From an uncultured Roseovarius sp. (GTDB lineage: Bacteria > Pseudomonadota > Alphaproteobacteria > Rhodobacterales > Rhodobacteraceae), in NCBI GenBank assembly GCA_937884705.1, contig CAKZYL010000053.1:1-36528 (forward strand): 36,528 bases of DNA, in the 5' to 3' direction. Made by a program: the position numbers and the translations under genes. The notes beneath the pieces were generated by a model. It was not told the DNA's origin. It was given only the letters and a program-made list of their open reading frames with translations, and did not search any database. Below, one piece after another: positions 29,147-36,528 of this stretch. Position 1 is the first letter of the stretch; each line of letters opens with the position of its first letter.

Positions 29147-30310
29147 TCATGGACGCGGAACAGACCAACCCACGTCTTTGATGCCCGCCAGTCGTGCGAA
29201 ACGCACAAGTTCTGCGTCGAACTTGTCCATGCGCGCGGGCGGCCATTTCACTTTTGGCTCAGGCCAGAACCCTGTGACCCGCAGCCATCCCTCCGAACGA
29301 TCTGCTTTGAGCTCGCAGCGGCCGACAAAGCGCGAGCCTTCCAAGAGCGGATAGACATAGTAGCCCCATAGCCGCTTTTCCTTGGGCACAAACATCTCAT
29401 TTCGGTAGTCAAATCCAAAGAGCCGCTGAATGCGCGCGCGGTCGCGGATGGCCGGATCGAAAGGGTTCAGAATGCGCAGCCGTGTGGTCGGCTCGGTTGT
29501 GCATGCCAATCGCTCTTCGATGTCATCTGCGGCGAAGGCTGCGCGCCACGCGCCGTCAGCGCCTTGCACCTCCACTTCGATTGGCGCGCGCTTTTGCGCC
29601 CATGTTTTGGCCTCGTTGGCGCTCATCGCCTCCCAAAACCGTTGCACCTCGCCACAGGTCCCAACGGATATGAAATCGAGCGCGCGATCACAGAGCCAGT
29701 CTGCCGCCTCCTCATACCCTGGTCCCTCCCGCAGTTGCGACGGGAACACGCGCTCACCCAGGTCATAGAATTTCACAAAATTCTCGCGATGACAGGTGGC
29801 CAGGTCGCCCGCGTACCACATTTGATCCAGCGCTTTCTTGTGAGGGGGCCGCGCCCACATCTCCCGGCTTTCCGCCTTGGTATCAAAGGCGTGTGTCGAA
29901 AGCGCACCTTCTCGCTCGATGCGCTGCCGGATGCCGGCAATCTCGGCCTGCCCAAGCCCGGATTGAAACCATTCAGAGGCGGCAGCCTTACGGCCCAGAC
30001 GATCAAACTGCCGCTGCCAGAAGGGCAGCACCTCCATGGGGATGAGAGAGGCATCATGCGTGAAATGTTCGAATAGATCGCGCCCATGCAGGCGCGGCCA
30101 CAGCATGGTTTCGCGATAGTTCTGGTTGCGGCTCCAAAGGATGTGGTGATGGGCGCGGGTGACATTGCGGATCGTGTCGATCTGCACGAAACCCAAGGAC
30201 CGGATGATCTTCATGACATCCACTGGGCCAACCGGCGTCTCAGAGAGCCCGTTGGTCCAGAGCCATAACCGCCGCGCATCCCGATTGGCGATCCGCAACC
30301 GTGCCGTCAC
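29147..30310 (-). CDS. YcaQ-type crosslink-repair DNA glycosylase / winged-helix protein
   Basis: 387 aa, GTG start; SLGFVQIDTIRNVTRAHHHILWSR, FVPKEKRLWGYYVYPLLEG. Confidence 0.85.
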   Translation of the reverse strand: MTARLRIANRDARRLWLWTNGLSETPVGPVDVMKIIRSLGFVQIDTIRNVTRAHHHILWSRNQNYRETMLWPRLHGRDLFEHFTHDASLIPMEVLPFWQRQFDRLGRKAAASEWFQSGLGQAEIAGIRQRIEREGALSTHAFDTKAESREMWARPPHKKALDQMWYAGDLATCHRENFVKFYDLGERVFPSQLREGPGYEEAADWLCDRALDFISVGTCGEVQRFWEAMSANEAKTWAQKRAPIEVEVQGADGAWRAAFAADDIEERLACTTEPTTRLRILNPFDPAIRDRARIQRLFGFDYRNEMFVPKEKRLWGYYVYPLLEGSRFVGRCELKADRSEGWLRVTGFWPEPKVKWPPARMDKFDAELVRFARLAGIKDVGWSVPRP

Positions 30311-31176
30311 TGTTGACCTAACATGATAAGCCCATTGCGCTGAATTTTCGGGTCAAGCGTTATCACCGCCTCGTAAAAGATCCGACCGATCCGGCAGGCA
30401 TTCTTGTTATTGGCGCGGGCTATGTCTTGCATGGCGGCACGCAGACGCACCGCATCCGGCTCTTCGTCGAGTAGCGCTTCGACCCGCGCGTCAATCGCTG
30501 CAGCAACGTCTTGCATGGTCGCCGTGGACAATGCGACAGGCCCGCGGGTTGCGCCCAGTTTGGCCGCCTTGAATTCAATTCTGTAGAACTCTCGTAGCGC
30601 GTCCGTCTCAAGCCGGGCGGCGACCCGTGACATCGCATCGGCATAGGCCTTGTCAGAATAGGTTCCGCGCATGGCCTGGCCGCACTCCCGGCTGGGCAGC
30701 GCATTGATCATGGCCTGCTCAACTGAGTAGTAGTATCGCAATTCCACAAGCGGCAAATGTCCCATACCGCGGGCCACCATGGGCCAGATCAGACCCTGCG
30801 GATTCACCTCGAAACTGGGGTCGGTATAGGCGGCAATCACCTGATCTGCGATAAACCCTGCGATGGTGGGATCTTTGTAAAACGACCCCGCCTGTGCCAC
30901 CGCCAGCTCTAGGTTATCCCCCGAAAACCCCTGTTTTTGCAGATCCTCGCGAATGGGCATCGCGGAAGGCAGCTCCCCCAGAATTCGGATCATTTCAGCG
31001 CGGTTCACGCCGACATCCCTGTTCTGAGCTGAAAGCCCATCGGGCACGCCAGCCGCTACGCAAAGCAAAAGCAGTGTCAAACTCAGATAAAGCAGGCGCG
31101 GCACATGGTTCTCCAGACGGTCAGCCAGAAGAAGTCTAGGCGGGTCCTTCGGCAAAGGCCAAGGGTCATTTGGCAT
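30307..31176 (-). CDS. Hypothetical exported/membrane-anchored protein
   Basis: Likely start [17 protein letters not shown] at 31176, N-terminal TM ([17 protein letters not shown]); GTGA overlap with the downstream YcaQ-like gene. Confidence 0.65.
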   Translation of the reverse strand: MPNDPWPLPKDPPRLLLADRLENHVPRLLYLSLTLLLLCVAAGVPDGLSAQNRDVGVNRAEMIRILGELPSAMPIREDLQKQGFSGDNLELAVAQAGSFYKDPTIAGFIADQVIAAYTDPSFEVNPQGLIWPMVARGMGHLPLVELRYYYSVEQAMINALPSRECGQAMRGTYSDKAYADAMSRVAARLETDALREFYRIEFKAAKLGATRGPVALSTATMQDVAAAIDARVEALLDEEPDAVRLRAAMQDIARANNKNACRIGRIFYEAVITLDPKIQRNGLIMLGQQ

Positions 31177-31290
31177 GGTTTGATCACCTTTTGCGGCATT
31201 GGGCCCAGACATTTGTTTTTGACGCACTGGCGTGGTGACAAACGACCTGATATCCACGTGCCTGACGAGTTTTGCCAGGCCCCTAAGACC

Positions 31291-32118
31291 ATGAGCGCCA
31301 CCGCCAAGAAAACAGCCCCCCTCCCCGATGATATTGTTGCGATGAAAGGGAAAGCCCCGATCGTTAGCCTGACAGCCTACACCACGCCCATGGCACGGCT
31401 GATGGATGAGGCCTGTGACTTTGTGCTGGTGGGGGATTCCGTGGGCATGGTGCTGCACGGCATGCACTCCACCTTGGGCGTGACCATGGACATGATGGTG
31501 ATGCATGGCAAAGCGGTGGCACGGGGTTTGTCGCAAGCGATGCTTGTGATCGATATGCCCTTTGGATCCTACGAAGAAGGACCAGATCAGGCTTTTCGCA
31601 ACGCCGCGACGATCATGCGGGAAACCGGAGCGGCGGCAATCAAGCTGGAAGGCGGCACGCATATGGCCGAAACCATCGCGTTTCTGGTCACACGGGGCGT
31701 GCCCGTCATGGCCCATATCGGGCTCACACCGCAATCGATCAACACGCTGGGCGGGTACAAGGTGCAGGGCCGGGACGATGCAGGTGAGGCGCTTTTGAAG
31801 GATGCCCACGCGGTTGCGGATGCAGGCGCGTTTTCTATTGTGTTGGAAAAGGTGCCAGCCACCCTTGCCGACAAAATCACAGCTGAGATCGCCATTCCGA
31901 CAATAGGAATTGGCGCGGGCGCCGGATGCGACGGACAAATCCTTGTTGTGGATGACATGTTGGGGCTCTTTACCGCGTTCAAACCCAAATTCGTCAAACG
32001 CTTCGCGACACTGGGCGATGACGCCAAAGTGGCCATTGAGGCCTATGCGGAGGAGGTGCGCGCCCGGAGCTTTCCCGCGTCCGAGCACACTTTCAGCGAC
32101 AAGGCCCCATCGAGGTGA
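31291..32118 (+). CDS. panB: 3-methyl-2-oxobutanoate hydroxymethyltransferase
   Basis: Start [14 protein letters not shown] at 31291; MLTAYT-like [51 protein letters not shown]. Confidence 0.97.
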   Translation: MSATAKKTAPLPDDIVAMKGKAPIVSLTAYTTPMARLMDEACDFVLVGDSVGMVLHGMHSTLGVTMDMMVMHGKAVARGLSQAMLVIDMPFGSYEEGPDQAFRNAATIMRETGAAAIKLEGGTHMAETIAFLVTRGVPVMAHIGLTPQSINTLGGYKVQGRDDAGEALLKDAHAVADAGAFSIVLEKVPATLADKITAEIAIPTIGIGAGAGCDGQILVVDDMLGLFTAFKPKFVKRFATLGDDAKVAIEAYAEEVRARSFPASEHTFSDKAPSR

Positions 32119-32972
32119 AGGACGCGGTGACGCCACCACCGATCGTGCGCCAACTGGCCGAGCTGCGCGCCATGACAGCCGGTTGGCATCTCGCCCAGGA
32201 AAGCGTGGGCGTCGTGCCCACCATGGGCGCTTTGCATGACGGGCATCTCTCGCTTGTTGCGGCCGCAAAGAAACTCTGCGATCGGGTGATCGTGACAATT
32301 TTCGTGAACCCCAAACAGTTCAACAATCCCGAAGATCTGGCCAACTATCCGCGGACTGAGGCTGAAGATGCCAAGAAGCTCGCGCGGTTTGGCATCGACG
32401 CGGTCTATGTTCCGGAGCCTGATCAAATTTACCCCAATGGTTTCTCGACCACTGTTTCGGTCGCTGGCCTCACCGACGTCATGGACGGTGTGCATCGGCC
32501 CGGGCATTTCGACGGCGTGGCGACAGTGGTGACAAAGCTCTTCACGCAAAGCACGGCGACGGATGCCTTCTTTGGCGAAAAAGACTTCCAGCAACTGCAA
32601 GTGGTGAAGCGCTTAGCACGCGACTTGGATTTGCAAATCACCGTGCATGGTTGCCCCACCATCCGCGATATCGATGGGCTTGCTCTGTCTTCGCGCAACT
32701 TGCTGCTGTCTGACCGCGCCCGCACCAAGGCGTGCCGTCTCTTTGAGGAGATGGAAAAGATCGCGGAGGGGCTCAATGCCGGTGAGGCTTTTGAGGATCT
32801 GCATGCGGCCGCGGTAAAAGCGCTCGAGACTGCAGGGTTCACCAAGGTGGAATATCTCGATCTGCGCGCGGCAGATGACCTGACCGAGCTTGCTGCGCCC
32901 ACGCGTGAGGCGCGGCTCTTCGCGGCCGCATGGCTGGCGGGCGTGCGGTTGATCGACAATATCGCCGTCTAA
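32115..32972 (+). CDS. panC: Pantoate--beta-alanine ligase
   Basis: GTG start overlapping the panB stop (GTGA); [61 protein letters not shown]. Confidence 0.97.
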   Translation: MKDAVTPPPIVRQLAELRAMTAGWHLAQESVGVVPTMGALHDGHLSLVAAAKKLCDRVIVTIFVNPKQFNNPEDLANYPRTEAEDAKKLARFGIDAVYVPEPDQIYPNGFSTTVSVAGLTDVMDGVHRPGHFDGVATVVTKLFTQSTATDAFFGEKDFQQLQVVKRLARDLDLQITVHGCPTIRDIDGLALSSRNLLLSDRARTKACRLFEEMEKIAEGLNAGEAFEDLHAAAVKALETAGFTKVEYLDLRAADDLTELAAPTREARLFAAAWLAGVRLIDNIAV

Positions 32973-33044
32973 ATCCACATGTCGCAAACAGAGATGACAG
33001 GGGCTCTTCGCGCGTCATGATGACGCCCAAGGGAGGGACGTCAC

Positions 33045-33881
33045 ATGAAAGCAAGCAGGCTGATCAATCTGGCAGATTATCCAATCCATCAGCAAGGGCC
33101 TGAGCGAAATGCCGTCCTTGCCCGAGTTCGGGCAGATCTCGCCAAAGACGGCTGTGCGGTCCTCAAGGGGTTTCTGACTAAAGATGGCATCGACGCCCTG
33201 ACCGAAGAGGCCGACGGGGTGGCACCGCGTGCGCATCGCTCCTTCAACCGAACGAACCCCTATTTCACGCAGGACGACCCGAACCTGCCGGAAGATGACC
33301 CCCGCCGCCGGTTTTACGACCGGTCCAACGCATTCATTCCTGCCGACAATTTTGCCAAAGACGGCCCGCTGCGGGGCGTTCATGATTTTGAGGGCTTCGA
33401 CGCGTTTATCCGCGACTGCCTTCAAGAGGCGCATTTCCACCGCTACGCCGATCCGCTGGCCGATGTGATCGTGAACATGGCCGAAGAGGGCAACGGTTTT
33501 CCCTGGCATTTCGACACCAACAATTTCACCGTCACGCTGGCCATTCAGAACGCCAATGACGGCGGTGCTTTCGAATACGCGCCCGGCATCCGAGAGGGCG
33601 ATGAAAACTTTGACGAGGTGGCCCGCGTGCTGGATGGCACGTCCGACAAGGTCACCGTACTGGAGCTCGAGCCGGGCGATCTTCAGATCTTCAGCGGTCG
33701 CTACTCTCTGCATCGCGTGGCACCGCTCAAAGGGAAACGCCCGCGCTATGTCGCGATCTTCTCATATGTCGAGAAGCCGGACATGGTTGGCAGCCCTGAG
33801 CGCACGCAGCAACTTTACGGACGCACCCTGCCCATTCACTGGGAACGCGCAGGGCGGCGGGCGGACGCCTATCTCGACTAG
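33045..33881 (+). CDS. Fe(II)/2-oxoglutarate-dependent dioxygenase (possibly HalD/BesD-related)
   Basis: 278 aa; HxD in FPWHFDTNNFTVTLAIQ, distal FSGRYSLHRVAPLKGKRPRYVAIFSY. Confidence 0.7.
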   Translation: MKASRLINLADYPIHQQGPERNAVLARVRADLAKDGCAVLKGFLTKDGIDALTEEADGVAPRAHRSFNRTNPYFTQDDPNLPEDDPRRRFYDRSNAFIPADNFAKDGPLRGVHDFEGFDAFIRDCLQEAHFHRYADPLADVIVNMAEEGNGFPWHFDTNNFTVTLAIQNANDGGAFEYAPGIREGDENFDEVARVLDGTSDKVTVLELEPGDLQIFSGRYSLHRVAPLKGKRPRYVAIFSYVEKPDMVGSPERTQQLYGRTLPIHWERAGRRADAYLD

Positions 33882-35392
33882 GTCGCCATTTCCTCGCTCA
33901 GGAATGCCTCGGGGTCATCCACTTCTTCCAGCCGCTTGCCTTTGATCCTCCAGAACCGGTTGCCGACATTGCGCAGGAAACTGCGGTCGTGGCTGACCAG
34001 AAGACAGGCGGCGCCGTGGGTGATCAGCTCTTCCTCCAGCGCTTCCTGGCCTTCGATATCCAGATGGTTCGTGGGCTCGTCCAGCAAGTAGAAATTGGGC
34101 CTCGCAAGCCGCAGCATGAGCATCGCCAGCCGCGCCTTCTGACCGCCGGAAAGCGCATCGACCTTGGTGTTCTGCATCGTCATTACGATCCCTGCCCCGG
34201 CCAACACGCCCCGCGCGCGCTGATCGCCGATGTCAAAACGTTCTGTGATCAGCAACATGGGCGTCTGTCCAGGCGTCAACTGCGTCAGATGCTGGTCAGA
34301 GACACCGGGGATCACCGATGGGGCCGCGCGGATGGGTCCGTCTGGATCTTCAAAAGCCCGCGCCACCAGATTGATGAGCTGCGTTTTACCCGTCCCATTG
34401 GCCCCCAGCAGAACCACGCGTTCCCCCGGTGAAATCCACTTTTTCCCCGTCCGGTAAAGCAACCTATCGTCCGGCGCGCTCACCTCTACATCGGGCAGAG
34501 TGAGCAGCGCCTTGGCATGGGTTCCGCTATTGGTGAGCTTGATATCGCCCGCGCTGCGTTCCTGATGCGCAGGCCGGGCCGCAGCCTCCATTTTCTCCGC
34601 CCGCTCGGTCAGTTGCTTGGTCTTGATCAGCAACAGGTCCGAGCCGGAGTTGATGCCAACATTCTTTAGCTTCGCCGCCTGCCGCCGCAGTGTTTTGGCC
34701 TTGTTGAGGTCATTGGCAAAGCGCCGTTCATCTGCCGCATCCGCTTCGTCCAGCGCCTGACGCGCCTTCGTGAAAGGCAGTGGAAAACTGCGCGATCTTT
34801 CAGCCCGCAGAAACAACGTGCAATTGGTCGTGGCATCCAGAAACGCCCGGTCGTGGGACGTAATGATCAACGCAGTATCGCGCGGCAACGCAGCCAACCA
34901 CTCCTGCAGCTGACCAATGCGGCGCAGATCCAGATGGTTGGTGGGCTCGTCCAACATCAGCACGTCGGGTTCCAGCACCCATTCGGCGGCCAGCATCGCA
35001 ATACGCTGCCATCCGCCACTGAGCTCTGCCAAGGGCTGGTGCTGCAATTCATAAGGCATCTGCAACTCACCCAAGACCACATCGACGCGCCAGCTTTCAT
35101 AATCCGCTTGCTCTTCGGGCAACGCGGCGAGGGTCAGTTCATAGGGCGTCAGCGCCTGTGTCCCCTCTGGCAGCGTCTGGCGCACATAGCCCATGCGCAG
35201 TCCGCGCCCACGGGTGATCTCGCCATGGGTGGCATCGGCCTGCCCCGTCAGGCAGTTCAAGAGCGTGGATTTTCCGCGCCCATTTGCGGCCACAAGGCCA
35301 AGCCGGTCGCCCTTGGTGATGGTCAGGGTGAGGTCAGTGAACAAAGGCTCACTCAGAGTGATGCCTAAGGATTGGATGTGTAGAAGTGTCAT
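33878..35392 (-). CDS. ABC-F family ATP-binding cassette protein
   Basis: Start MTLLHIQSLGITLSEP at 35392; two Walker A (GLVAANGRGKST, LLGANGTGKTQ), two signatures (LSGGWQ, LSGGQK), no TM domain. Confidence 0.94.
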   Translation of the reverse strand: MTLLHIQSLGITLSEPLFTDLTLTITKGDRLGLVAANGRGKSTLLNCLTGQADATHGEITRGRGLRMGYVRQTLPEGTQALTPYELTLAALPEEQADYESWRVDVVLGELQMPYELQHQPLAELSGGWQRIAMLAAEWVLEPDVLMLDEPTNHLDLRRIGQLQEWLAALPRDTALIITSHDRAFLDATTNCTLFLRAERSRSFPLPFTKARQALDEADAADERRFANDLNKAKTLRRQAAKLKNVGINSGSDLLLIKTKQLTERAEKMEAAARPAHQERSAGDIKLTNSGTHAKALLTLPDVEVSAPDDRLLYRTGKKWISPGERVVLLGANGTGKTQLINLVARAFEDPDGPIRAAPSVIPGVSDQHLTQLTPGQTPMLLITERFDIGDQRARGVLAGAGIVMTMQNTKVDALSGGQKARLAMLMLRLARPNFYLLDEPTNHLDIEGQEALEEELITHGAACLLVSHDRSFLRNVGNRFWRIKGKRLEEVDDPEAFLSEEMAT

Positions 35393-35441
35393 GTCTGTCT
35401 CAGCTATTTTGGGGTTACCGCTCAAAAAAATGGCGGCGAAA

Positions 35442-35487
35442 GGCTGATCAAGACACGCAGGTAGAAAGCGTCGTTATCAGATCAGCC
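35442..35487 (-). promoter_or_regulatory. Candidate leader hairpin 2 upstream of the ABC-F gene
   Basis: RNA arms GGCTGATC (35487-35480) and GATCAGCC (35449-35442); enclosed GACGC…GCGTGTC sub-stem; overlaps hairpin 1 by 3 nt. Confidence 0.5.
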
Positions 35488-35547
35488 CTGCAAACGGATC
35501 TGCAGGGCGTAACGGGGACCATGCTGAAGTCGGCGGATGATACGCAT
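35482..35547 (-). CDS. Candidate 21-aa leader peptide MRIIRRLQHGPRYALQIRLQG
   Basis: ATG at 35547, TGA at 35484-35482; upstream CAGGAGGG (35567-35560, long 13-nt spacing); hairpin 1 lies within its last codons. Confidence 0.35.
   Translation of the reverse strand: MRIIRRLQHGPRYALQIRLQG
35485..35508 (-). promoter_or_regulatory. Candidate leader hairpin 1 upstream of the ABC-F gene
   Basis: GCCCTGC (35508-35502)/GCAGGGC (35491-35485), perfect 7-bp stem, 10-nt loop. Confidence 0.5.
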
Positions 35548-35590
35548 GTTCAGCTTGTGCCCTCCTGTTGTGATGCGTTTCAACTGCTGC

Positions 35591-35620
35591 CTGATATGCC
35601 AATCGGCGGGTGTTTGGCAA
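35591..35620 (-). promoter_or_regulatory. Possible sigma-70-type promoter for the ABC-F leader
   Basis: TTGCCA (35620-35615) – 18 nt – TATCAG (35596-35591). Confidence 0.25.
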
Positions 35621-35656
35621 GAAAGATCGCGCCACACTGCAAACACCAGTTTCTAT

Positions 35657-35685
35657 TGACACTGGCAGGCGTTGCTCCTATCCCC
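35657..35685 (+). promoter_or_regulatory. Possible sigma-70-type promoter upstream of the ffh-leader RNA
   Basis: TTGACA (35657-35662) – 17 nt – TATCCC (35680-35685). Confidence 0.35.
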
Positions 35686-35689
35686 CGCT

Positions 35690-35779
35690 CAACTTCCGGA
35701 AGGCTTGTCTCTTCCGGTCCCTTGGGCAAAACGCCCGGGATCGCCCCCCACCAGCGAGTTTCGCCCGTGGGGGCGTTTA
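35690..35779 (+). ncRNA. Candidate small/leader RNA upstream of ffh
   Basis: Three consecutive stems: CCGGAAG/CTTCCGG (35696-35717), CTTGGGC/GCCCGGG (35721-35739), CGCCCCC/GGGGGCG terminator; promoter-like motif immediately upstream; no convincing ORF. Confidence 0.5.
35742..35779 (+). terminator. Intrinsic-terminator-like hairpin upstream of ffh
   Basis: CGCCCCCCAC (35742-35751)/GTGGGGGCG (35767-35775), one bulged C, followed by TTTA. Confidence 0.6.
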
Positions 35780-35843
35780 TGCTTTGAGCCGCTCTGCTTA
35801 TATTGGCAGGGCATCGTGACAACCGGCAAAGGAGGCCGCGCTG

Positions 35844-36528
35844 ATGTTTGAAAATCTATCCGAACGTCTCTCTGGCGTCCTTGATCGGCTGACGAAGCAG
35901 GGCGCGCTATCCGAGGATGACGTCAAAACAGCTTTGCGCGAGGTGCGCGTGGCGCTTCTAGAAGCGGACGTATCCCTGCCCGTCGCGCGCGAGTTCATCA
36001 AGAAGGTGCAAGAGCAGGCGACCGGCCAGGCCGTCACCAAGTCCATCACACCCGGCCAGCAGGTCGTCAAGATCGTGCATGATGCACTGGTGGATACTCT
36101 GACAGGTGAGGAAGACCCTGGCGCGCTCAAGATCGACAATCCCCCTGCCCCGATCCTGATGGTCGGTCTGCAAGGTTCAGGTAAGACGACCACCACGGCG
36201 AAACTGGCCAAGCGGCTAAAGGATCGCGACGGCAAGCGCGTGCTGATGGCCTCGCTCGACGTCAATCGCCCGGCGGCAATGGAACAGCTGCAGATCCTCG
36301 GCACACAGATCGGCGTGGATACGCTGCCCATCGTGAAGGGTGAAGACCCGGTCACGATCGCCAAGCGGGCGAAAACACAAGCCTCTTTGGGCGGTTATGA
36401 CGTCTACATGCTTGATACGGCAGGCCGTCTGCCCATCGACGAAGAGCTGATCAACCCTGCCGCCGACGTGCGTGACGTAGCGCCCCCGCGCGAGCCTCAG
36501 CTGGTGGTTGAAGGCTTGACAGGGAAGG
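35844..36528 (+). CDS. ffh: Signal recognition particle protein Ffh (5' part, truncated by window end)
   Basis: AAAGGAGG RBS then MFENLSERLSGVLDRLTKQGALSEDDVKTALREVRVALLEADVSLPVAREF; P-loop GLQGSGKTTTTAKLA; LDTAGRL. No stop, so absent from the ORF track. Confidence 0.96.
   Translation, partial: MFENLSERLSGVLDRLTKQGALSEDDVKTALREVRVALLEADVSLPVAREFIKKVQEQATGQAVTKSITPGQQVVKIVHDALVDTLTGEEDPGALKIDNPPAPILMVGLQGSGKTTTTAKLAKRLKDRDGKRVLMASLDVNRPAAMEQLQILGTQIGVDTLPIVKGEDPVTIAKRAKTQASLGGYDVYMLDTAGRLPIDEELINPAADVRDVAPPREPQLVVEGLTGK

Noticed and set aside
31177-32298. N-terminal extension of the 663-aa minus ORF (30307..32298)
   Set aside because: This part runs antisense through panB and the panC start and has no domain character; the real gene most likely starts at 31176.
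33015-33713. 232-aa minus-strand ORF
   Set aside because: Antisense shadow of the 2OG oxygenase gene.
35386-35819. ORFs 35386..35787 (+), 35477..35662 (-), 35580..35822 (-), 35610..35819 (+)
   Set aside because: No RBS support or family resemblance; they overlap the hairpin-rich intergenic region, which is better explained as RNA leaders.

Overview
The window is a dense, GC-rich alphaproteobacterial chromosomal segment. Gene content and order look like Rhodobacteraceae/Roseobacter. I see no transposase, integrase, tRNA, rRNA or CRISPR array. Most of it is housekeeping: ilvC, ilvD, carA, glnK-amtB, mutL-rmuC, accD-folC, panB-panC, gmd-fcl, dtd, a class A PBP, an ABC-F ATPase, and 5'-ffh cut off by the window end. 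I found no obvious new multi-gene defence or metabolic system. The structure not explained by the genes is mostly in intergenic regions. (1) The 451-bp gap between the ABC-F gene and ffh appears to hold two divergent structured leaders: a 21-codon leader ORF with overlapping alternative hairpins upstream of the ABC-F gene, and a promoter/three-hairpin/terminator RNA upstream of ffh. (2) A 45-bp double-palindrome element occurs twice, each time between convergent genes. (3) A 116-bp element upstream of a CPBP protease gene has four alternating copies of GCGTTTCG/CGAAACGC bounded by 12-bp inverted repeats. (4) A 10-bp dyad lies in an AT-rich island upstream of a GT2 glycosyltransferase with a GspE/MshE-N-like domain. 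All product names come from reading the protein sequence; no searches were run.
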